Shown: positions 35,928-40,872 of the stretch, piece by piece | How positions within the stretch are numbered: the stretch's first letter is position 1 | How the letters are laid out: the number at the start of each line of letters is the position of its first letter | Source: CALBTQ01 sp036725605 | Lineage (GTDB): Bacteria > Lernaellota > Lernaellaia > Lernaellales > Lernaellaceae | DNA: 40,872 nucleotides | NCBI GenBank assembly: GCA_036725605.1 | Contig: DAIMDW010000037.1 | Location: forward strand, 1-40,872 | Reading direction: 5' to 3' | Notes under the pieces: generated by a model | What the model saw: the letters and a program-made list of their open reading frames with translations, nothing else | What the model was told of the DNA's origin: nothing | The model's database searches: none | Translations under genes and position numbers: made by a program

Positions 35928-36221
35928 ATGCGGATCGCAACGTTGGTAATGGTTTTGGCTCTGCTGTTGGCTTTCGGCGCGGTGGCTTTCGCCCAGGATG
36001 CGGATGACGACTCGACCGTCGATGACGACGAAGATGCGTTGGACGACGACGACGCCACTGACGATGATGACAGCGATGACGATGATGACGACGACGAAGA
36101 CGACAACGAAGAGCAGAGCGACGGCGAAGAGGAAATGACCTCTGAAGAACGCGAAGAAAACGGCGACGGCCTGGCGCGCGCCCACGACGACGATAACGAC
36201 CTCGGCGGCTGCGGCTACTGA
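35928..36221 (+). CDS. Small exported poly-acidic protein ending GCGY
   Basis: 97 residues. A signal peptide (MRIATLVMVLALLLAFGAVAFAQ) has an AFA-Q cleavage site. The mature about 74 residues are over half Asp and Glu, in blocks with Thr/Ser/Ala (STVDDDEDAL, DATDDDDSD), and end DLGGCGY. The end resembles the GCGC tail of the C1 protease, so the protein looks like a free-standing version of that tail. It may bind Ca2+ or other cations, or act as a surface polyelectrolyte; no family was recognised. GAGGAG lies upstream. A consensus promoter and a strong terminator make it a discrete transcription unit. Confidence 0.8.
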   Translation: MRIATLVMVLALLLAFGAVAFAQDADDDSTVDDDEDALDDDDATDDDDSDDDDDDDEDDNEEQSDGEEEMTSEEREENGDGLARAHDDDNDLGGCGY

Positions 36222-36259
36222 TAACAGGTTGGTCGGCCGAAGAGGATCTCGGTTTCGAT

Positions 36260-36288
36260 GGGGCTCTGCGATGCGGAGCCCCTTTTTT
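36260..36288 (+). terminator. Rho-independent terminator after the acidic protein
   Basis: GGGGCTC / GAGCCCC stem (36260-36266 and 36276-36282) followed by TTTTTT. Confidence 0.9.
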
Positions 36289-36304
36289 ATACCCGCGCAC
36301 GGCG

Positions 36305-36354
36305 GGGATAATTCAGTATCCCTCTGGCCAAATGCATAAAAGGTTTTAACCTTT
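36305..36354. promoter_or_regulatory. Two operator-like inverted repeats upstream of the pfk promoter
   Basis: GGGATA-6-TATCCC at 36305-36322 and AAAGGTT-TT-AACCTTT at 36339-36354 lie 40-90 bp before the -35 of the phosphofructokinase promoter. No regulator was recognised that would bind them. They are the only structured elements in 36289-36396; the whole 36222-36522 gap otherwise holds the upstream terminator and the pfk promoter and leader. Confidence 0.35.
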
Positions 36355-36396
36355 AACCTGAAGCACGGGGAAATTGTCCATCCACCGCCGGGGAGA

Positions 36397-36424
36397 TTGA
36401 CGGGACATCGCTTTTGCGTACAAT
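36397..36424 (+). promoter_or_regulatory. Sigma70-type promoter for the phosphofructokinase gene
   Basis: TTGACG (36397-36402), 16-bp spacer, TACAAT (36419-36424), with a leader of about 90 nt to the start codon. Confidence 0.8.
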
Positions 36425-36522
36425 CAAGGCGGCTTGGATACTATAATGAATATATACGAATTTTATTCATCAACACGACAGTCGAATTATCAAGCAGACG
36501 TCAGCAAGAAGGGATCCCAAGG

Positions 36523-37872
36523 ATGACTAAGAAAAACCACCAACAGGAAGAAAACACCGCACCGGCGTCCGAGGCCGTCTCGTCCTTTGCCGACAAAGAA
36601 GCGGCGATCAAAAACGTGGACACGCTGCTGGCCTCCGCCCGCAAATATCACGGCACCAAACAGAAACGCGTCGGCATGTTGTTTTCCGGCGGCCCCGCTC
36701 CCGGCGGCAACGCGGTCATCTCGGCCTGCGCCCTCGCTTTCCTCAACGACGGTTGGGAAGTGATCGGCTTTTACAAAGGCTACGAGTACCTCGAGCAGTT
36801 CGACCGCGAAAATCCCCGCTCCTTCCGCGAAGGAGTGCACTTCAAGCGCCTGGGCTACGAGGACGTGACCAAGATCCGTCAGCTCGGCGGCATCGTGATC
36901 AAAACCTCGCGCGCCAATCCGAGCAAGATGACCCAGGGCGCCAAAACGCTGGAAATCAAAAAGCCGGCCGACCTGATGGACGAAACGCACGCCAACAAAC
37001 TCTACAACGTGATGGACGCGCTGGAGTTCATGGGCATTCAGGCGCTGGTGTCCATCGGCGGCGACGATACGCTGAAAACCGCCTACTACCTGCACCTGCT
37101 GGGCTTGCCGGTCGTGCACGTGCCCAAGACGATCGACAACGACTACTACGGCATTCCCTGGACCTTCGGTTACTTCACCGCCATCGAGCACGCGCGGCAG
37201 GCGGTCAAAGTTTATAACGCCGAGGCGCAGACGACCGATTCGTGGTGGGTGCTCGAGCTGATGGGCCGCAAAACCGGCTGGTACACGCTGGGCGCGGGCA
37301 TCGCCGGCGAAGCCGTGCGCATGATCGGCCCCGAGGAAGTCGGCAAGGACGTCACCATGGAAAAGCTCGCCGAAAATCTTCTCGAACTGGTGCTGCAGCG
37401 CGAAAAGTACGGTAAGAACTACGGCGTCGTCCTGGTCAGCGAAGGCCTGGTCGACCTCATTCCCCAGGACTCCGAAATGATGCAGATGGACGAACACGGG
37501 AACATCAAGTTCTCCGACGCCCTGTTCGGTCTGCGCCTGGCCAAGCTTCTGGGCGAACTCTACAAAAAGAAGACCGGCAAAAAACTGCGCGTCAAATCCG
37601 AGACGATCGGCTACACCACGCGCTGCGCCGAACCGTCGGCCTTCGACATCATCCTGGGCAGCCAGTTGGGCGCCGGCGCTTTCCGCTTCATCAAGGACAA
37701 GTTCTTCGGCAGCATGGTCAGCGTGGGCGACAACCTCGAAATCAAACAGGTGCACTTCGAGCAGTTGATCGATCCGCAGACCTTCCGCACCAAGCTGCGC
37801 TATGTGCCGATCGAAGGCGACTTCTTCAAACTGGCCAAGTCGCTGGAGTTCCGCCGCAAACAGGACATGTAA
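36523..37872 (+). CDS. pfp: 6-Phosphofructokinase, pyrophosphate-type active site
   Basis: 449 residues. It phosphorylates fructose 6-phosphate to the 1,6-bisphosphate. The phosphoryl-donor site reads GGDD (179-182), with Asp182 where ATP-dependent enzymes have Gly (GGDG), and PKTIDND with Lys202 where they have Gly. This Asp/Lys pair is the established mark of PPi-dependent PFK. Asp205 is the catalytic base. Other family motifs are GMLFSGGPAPGGNAVI, MGRKTGW and TRCAEPSAFD. The reaction is then reversible and saves ATP. The start at 36523 follows AAGGGA; the frame extends back over the promoter but has no other good start. Single gene between promoter and terminator. Confidence 0.92.
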   Translation: MTKKNHQQEENTAPASEAVSSFADKEAAIKNVDTLLASARKYHGTKQKRVGMLFSGGPAPGGNAVISACALAFLNDGWEVIGFYKGYEYLEQFDRENPRSFREGVHFKRLGYEDVTKIRQLGGIVIKTSRANPSKMTQGAKTLEIKKPADLMDETHANKLYNVMDALEFMGIQALVSIGGDDTLKTAYYLHLLGLPVVHVPKTIDNDYYGIPWTFGYFTAIEHARQAVKVYNAEAQTTDSWWVLELMGRKTGWYTLGAGIAGEAVRMIGPEEVGKDVTMEKLAENLLELVLQREKYGKNYGVVLVSEGLVDLIPQDSEMMQMDEHGNIKFSDALFGLRLAKLLGELYKKKTGKKLRVKSETIGYTTRCAEPSAFDIILGSQLGAGAFRFIKDKFFGSMVSVGDNLEIKQVHFEQLIDPQTFRTKLRYVPIEGDFFKLAKSLEFRRKQDM

Positions 37873-37892
37873 TTCGTTCAGCCATCAATCAA

Positions 37893-37925
37893 AAGCCCGG
37901 GCGGTAGAACGCTCGGGCTTTTTTA
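37893..37925 (+). terminator. Rho-independent terminator after the phosphofructokinase gene
   Basis: AAGCCCGGGCG / CGCTCGGGCTT (one mismatch) with a 6-nt loop, followed by TTTTT. The next gene starts 29 nt later. Confidence 0.9.
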
Positions 37926-37941
37926 TGCCCCCGCGCGGCAT

Positions 37942-37947
37942 TACAAT
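37942..37947 (+). promoter_or_regulatory. -10 element placed for a leaderless mRNA
   Basis: TACAAT ends 6 nt before the ATG at 37954, which puts the expected transcription start on or next to the A of the start codon. No ribosome-binding site lies between. The -35 region falls on the T-run of the terminator (TTTTTT). Confidence 0.5.
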
Positions 37948-37953
37948 ATAAAT

Positions 37954-38664
37954 ATGAAACGTGGAGCCTTCCTGCTGGTCGCCTTGTTGCTGACGGTCGT
38001 CGGGTGCGCCTCCGATCCGGCCCGCGCCGGCAGTCCGTGGACGGTCGTGCAGCTCAACCCCGATCAGCGCTACCTGGTGTTCGAGTCCTACCGCCATGAC
38101 GAACCGGCCGTACCCCTGGCCTTTGTCATGCACGGCTGGGGCGGCGAGGCGGAAAGCTACGGCCGGTTGTGGCACGAGGCGCTGCGCGGCGAATATCGCG
38201 TCGTCGCGCTGCAGGCCCCGCCCAAGCGGCGCGGCGGCTCGTGGATCTCCACCTGGCACGCCGCCACCGACCGCGATTTTCTCCTGTCCGTATTCGATAA
38301 GGTCAGCGCGCAAAACGTCGACCACGCGCGCACGGTCGTCATCGGCTACAGCAGCGGCGCGGCCGTCGCCGCCCTGGTGGCGCGCGAACGACGCGCGGCG
38401 ATCGGCGGACTCGTCTTGCACGGCGCGGGGCCGTCCGGCTCGCCGGCCGATTACGCCGGCTTGCCCGTGTTCATGCTGGTGGGCACGCGCGACCTGGGCT
38501 TCGGTCCCAAGCGGGCGCAGGCGCAACTGGCCAAATTGCGGGCCGCCGGCGCCAAGCCGTTTTTGCATACGGTCAAGGCCGATCACGCGTCGGTGTACGC
38601 CAAGGTGAACAAGGCGGCGCAGTGGATTCTCGGCGGCTTCACGCTGCCGGTCACGGAAGAGTAA
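37954..38664 (+). CDS. Lipoprotein alpha/beta hydrolase (carboxylesterase/phospholipase-like)
   Basis: 236 residues. Lipobox TVVGC gives Cys18. The fold has the oxyanion segment FVMHGWGGEAES, the nucleophile elbow GYSSGAA with Ser133, the acid Asp180 (VGTRDLGF) and the base His211 (KADHASV), so the catalytic triad is complete. The order and size fit the alpha/beta hydrolase_2 (phospholipase/carboxylesterase) group. There is no Shine-Dalgarno before the ATG and a -10 element sits at leaderless distance. Its 3' end overlaps the convergent hydrolase gene by 14 nt. Substrate unknown. Confidence 0.85.
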   Translation: MKRGAFLLVALLLTVVGCASDPARAGSPWTVVQLNPDQRYLVFESYRHDEPAVPLAFVMHGWGGEAESYGRLWHEALRGEYRVVALQAPPKRRGGSWISTWHAATDRDFLLSVFDKVSAQNVDHARTVVIGYSSGAAVAALVARERRAAIGGLVLHGAGPSGSPADYAGLPVFMLVGTRDLGFGPKRAQAQLAKLRAAGAKPFLHTVKADHASVYAKVNKAAQWILGGFTLPVTEE

Positions 38665-39892
38665 CCGCGTACTCCATCATCTCCGGCCAGTGATTTTCAT
38701 TCAGGTAAGCGGTCAACTCCGGCAGGTCGTACAACGCCGCGCCGAAGAACGCGGTCGCGTATGCGTCGAGCACCGCGTGCAGCGCCTCGTGGTCCGGGTT
38801 GGTGAACCCGCCCTGCCCGTCGACGCGCCGCTCGGTGCCGCACCCGTTGGCGAAATTGGCGATCACCGGCACGAAACGGCACAGGTCGCTGAAGGCGAAG
38901 TGGCCGGTGTCGAAAAACTCCAGGGAAAATTTCGGCGGCGGCATCGCAGCCAGGTAGGCGTAGTGCCAGTCGGTGAACATGCGCACCACCTTTTCCTGCT
39001 TGCCCCAAAAGTACATCGACGACGCCGTGATCGTCTCGGGCACGACCGGCGTGCCGAACGAAGCCATCTGCAACAGCGCGCCGACCTCCGGGTGATCCTT
39101 GATCGACTCGGAGACCGTCAGCCCGCCCCACGAATGTCCCCACAGCGCACTGCGCGTCAGGTCGAGCCTGCCGGCCAGAAATTCCGGCGGTGATTCGCGC
39201 AGCAGCGCCAGCAGAAAATCGATGTCGCCCGTGCGTTCGCGAATCGTCGAGAACATCGACAGCGGCGAACCGGCCACCGCCGCGTCGGGCGTGAGCGTGA
39301 CCATCGCGTTGCAGATGTGGTCCGGCGCGACGATCACGTAGCCGTGGCTCGCCAGGTACGCGGCCATGGTGAAGTTCTGAAAGCGGTTGCTCATGAAGCC
39401 GTGCGAAAAAACGATCACCGGCAGCGCCTGCGCCTGCGGATGCAGCGGGGCGTCGCGGTACGAGCCGGTCGGCAGATTTTCCATCTCGCCCTGAGCGCCG
39501 ATGAGCTCGAGCACCTCGTCGAGCCGCCCGAGAAAGAAATCCTCGATCGTGTTTTGGGCGCCCTGGTCCGCGTCGTCAGCCGCCGGATACCAAATTTCAA
39601 CCAGCAGCGAGCGCGGCCCGTCGCCGCAGCTCAGCTCGCGCGACTCGTCGGTGAAAAAGAACGACCGATTGCCCACCACGTACGGCCCCGGCGCTTCCGG
39701 ATGCAGCAGCGGATTGTCGTCGTCGTCGTCATCGTCGTCCGTCGCATCGTCGTCGGTCGAATCATCGTCGTCCGTCGCATCGTCATCGACACTGTCATTG
39801 TCGTTATCATCATCGTCATCGTCACCGCAAGCGAACGCAACGAACGCGACCAGTAAAAGAAAAACGCACACGCGGGAAATTGCTTTCATCAT
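38651..39892 (-). CDS. Poly-Asp-tethered lipoprotein hydrolase (dienelactone-hydrolase/PAF-acetylhydrolase-like)
   Basis: 413 residues, start at 39892 with GGAGGG 5 nt upstream. The leader ends AFAC (Cys22), like the AFGC of the small lipoprotein at 35334. About 40 residues of Asp with Thr/Ser/Ala/Asn follow as a tether. The catalytic domain has VIVFSHGF (oxyanion region), GHSWGG with Ser254, and the probable base His331 (DTGHFAF). This matches the PAF-AH/dienelactone hydrolase group of alpha/beta hydrolases. The enzyme is expected on the periplasmic or outer surface. It is convergent with another lipoprotein hydrolase; there is no terminator between them. Substrate unknown. Confidence 0.87.
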   Translation of the reverse strand: MMKAISRVCVFLLLVAFVAFACGDDDDDDNDNDSVDDDATDDDDSTDDDATDDDDDDDDNPLLHPEAPGPYVVGNRSFFFTDESRELSCGDGPRSLLVEIWYPAADDADQGAQNTIEDFFLGRLDEVLELIGAQGEMENLPTGSYRDAPLHPQAQALPVIVFSHGFMSNRFQNFTMAAYLASHGYVIVAPDHICNAMVTLTPDAAVAGSPLSMFSTIRERTGDIDFLLALLRESPPEFLAGRLDLTRSALWGHSWGGLTVSESIKDHPEVGALLQMASFGTPVVPETITASSMYFWGKQEKVVRMFTDWHYAYLAAMPPPKFSLEFFDTGHFAFSDLCRFVPVIANFANGCGTERRVDGQGGFTNPDHEALHAVLDAYATAFFGAALYDLPELTAYLNENHWPEMMEYAVTLP

Positions 39893-39990
39893 TCGCCCTC
39901 CGTCACTGATCGATATTTCTACTCCAACCCACTTGGAGGCGCAAACCAAAACGCGTTATAAGAGCATGACATCCCAACCAAGGAAGCACG

Positions 39991-40755
39991 ATGAACGTTT
40001 CGATCTTGATCGCCTTCATTCTCGGCGGCTTGTTTATTCTCGCCTTTCCCGCCGTCGGCGCGCTGATCGTCTGGCGCAAGACCGGCGCGAAATGGCTGTA
40101 CTTTCTCATCGGCATGGCGACGTTCATGCTCTTTCAAGTCATCCTGCGCATCCCGGCGATTTCGGTGATTCAATATTTCTTCGCCGACTGGCTGCAAAGC
40201 TCCGCACTGATTTCCTGGACGTGGCTGGTGCTGCTGTGCCTGACCGCGGGCATCTTCGAGGAAGGCGGGCGCTACCTGGCGCTACGCTTCGTGCTCAAGC
40301 CGCCGCACGCGTGGAAAAACGGACTGATGTTCGGCCTGGGCCACGGCGGCTTCGAGGCGTGGCTGATCGGCCTGGGCGCGATCATCGGCAACATCGTGAT
40401 CATGTTCATGCCCGCCGAAATGCTGCAGGGACCGACGCTGGCGGCGAAAGAGGAAATTATGAATCTGCCGCTGCTCATGACCGCCGTATCGCCGCTGGAG
40501 CGCCTGATGGCCACGGTCTGCCACATCGGCTTCACTTTGATCGTCCTGCGCGCATTCCGCCACGGCGCGTCGGCCTGGGGGTGGCTCACGCTGGCCGTCA
40601 TCGCCCACGCGATCGTCAACCTGGTCGCGGTGATCGTGATGAAACTCGCCGGCGTGTGGCTCGCCGAAGCGGCGCTGGCGCTCATCGTCGCCTGGGTGAT
40701 CGTCTGGATCGTTTACGAATACAAAAACGAAAACGGCGCGTCGACGAATGTCTAA
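39991..40755 (+). CDS. YhfC-family intramembrane metalloprotease-like protein
   Basis: 254 residues with about seven membrane helices. Active-site-type motifs sit inside helices: Glu90-Glu91 (FEEGGRYLALR), His118 and Glu122 (GLGHGGFEAW), and His206 (VIAHAIVN). This EE/HxxxE/H set is that of the YhfC group, related to CPBP/PrsW-type intramembrane proteases. AAGGAAG precedes the ATG. A role in membrane-protein processing is inferred from the family. It stands alone, divergent from the poly-Asp lipoprotein hydrolase. Confidence 0.85.
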   Translation: MNVSILIAFILGGLFILAFPAVGALIVWRKTGAKWLYFLIGMATFMLFQVILRIPAISVIQYFFADWLQSSALISWTWLVLLCLTAGIFEEGGRYLALRFVLKPPHAWKNGLMFGLGHGGFEAWLIGLGAIIGNIVIMFMPAEMLQGPTLAAKEEIMNLPLLMTAVSPLERLMATVCHIGFTLIVLRAFRHGASAWGWLTLAVIAHAIVNLVAVIVMKLAGVWLAEAALALIVAWVIVWIVYEYKNENGASTNV

Positions 40756-40872
40756 CCGCGTCGTCGTTTACTTATGGATAATTTTCTTTCCTGAAGCCTC
40801 GTCAGAGGCGAAAGATAGTAGCCTGGGGCGTAAGAGACTGTCGATAAATGCGCATTTGAGAGTCGAACTGAA
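40756..40872. other. Right-edge intergenic sequence
   Basis: No gene is seen. A small hairpin (GCCTC-GTCA-GAGGC, 40796-40809) without a T-run occurs in a purine-rich stretch. It may belong to the leader of a gene beyond the window. Confidence 0.3.

Noticed and set aside
40796..40872. Possible riboswitch at the right edge
   Set aside because: Only one short hairpin is visible and no known aptamer core was recognised; the downstream gene is outside the window.

Overview
The window is a GC-rich bacterial chromosome segment from a flagellated, Gram-negative-type organism. It has several lipoproteins, signal peptides, periplasmic tails and a eukaryotic-type Ser/Thr kinase with a PEGA-like tail. 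Very acidic Asp-rich tethers on surface proteins, a C-terminal ...GCGC tail, and a kinase of the HRDVSPPN type suggest a deltaproteobacterial or Myxococcota-like lineage, or a related candidate phylum. That placement is inference: no rRNA is present and no search was run. No insertion sequence, phage, plasmid or CRISPR feature was seen.

Left arm (1-13 kb). The window opens on the last codons of a flagellin with its terminator. Next come a secreted papain-like protease with a MopE-like and poly-Asp tail, and a GT-C (PMT/ArnT-like) membrane glycosyltransferase. A leftward block follows: pyruvate phosphate dikinase (ppdK), a large PEP-synthase-like ATP-grasp protein with two receiver-like domains, glutamate dehydrogenase (gdhA) and the Ser/Thr kinase. 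Middle (13-23 kb): a frameshifted membrane protein and an anchored cytoplasmic protein, a TPR protein, an EF-hand membrane protein, a lipoprotein hydrolase, two SRPBCC proteins, a small lipoprotein, a flavin split-barrel protein and mutS2.

Glycan region (23-33 kb). Four leftward genes are joined by ATGA overlaps: pseG-like hydrolase, pseI-like nonulosonate synthase, a formyltransferase and a Maf flagellin glycosyltransferase. A divergent SpsF-like cytidylyltransferase carries a C-terminal half resembling a dead PseG N-domain. Together with the flagellin at the window edge this reads as the late half of a pseudaminic-acid-type flagellin glycosylation pathway, probably with an N-formyl derivative; pseB, pseC and pseH are not in the window. 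Beside it are a radical SAM/SPASM protein, a phytol/dolichol-kinase-like membrane protein and a CDP-paratose-2-epimerase-like enzyme.

Right arm (33-41 kb): tadA, two tandem tRNA-Ser genes, and a leader with three overlapping, mutually exclusive hairpins before a membrane-anchored protein of unknown function. Then come two poly-Asp secreted proteins, a PPi-type phosphofructokinase, two convergent lipoprotein alpha/beta hydrolases (one with a predicted leaderless promoter) and a YhfC-family intramembrane protease. PPi-type PFK together with PPDK points to pyrophosphate-linked glycolysis.

Most likely new or under-described items: the SpsF/half-PseG fusion and formyltransferase in the flagellin-glycan operon; the three-hairpin leader at 33819-33908; the poly-Asp/GCGC tail system, including an in-frame second copy of the tail after a stop codon; and the two-receiver PEP-synthase-like protein.
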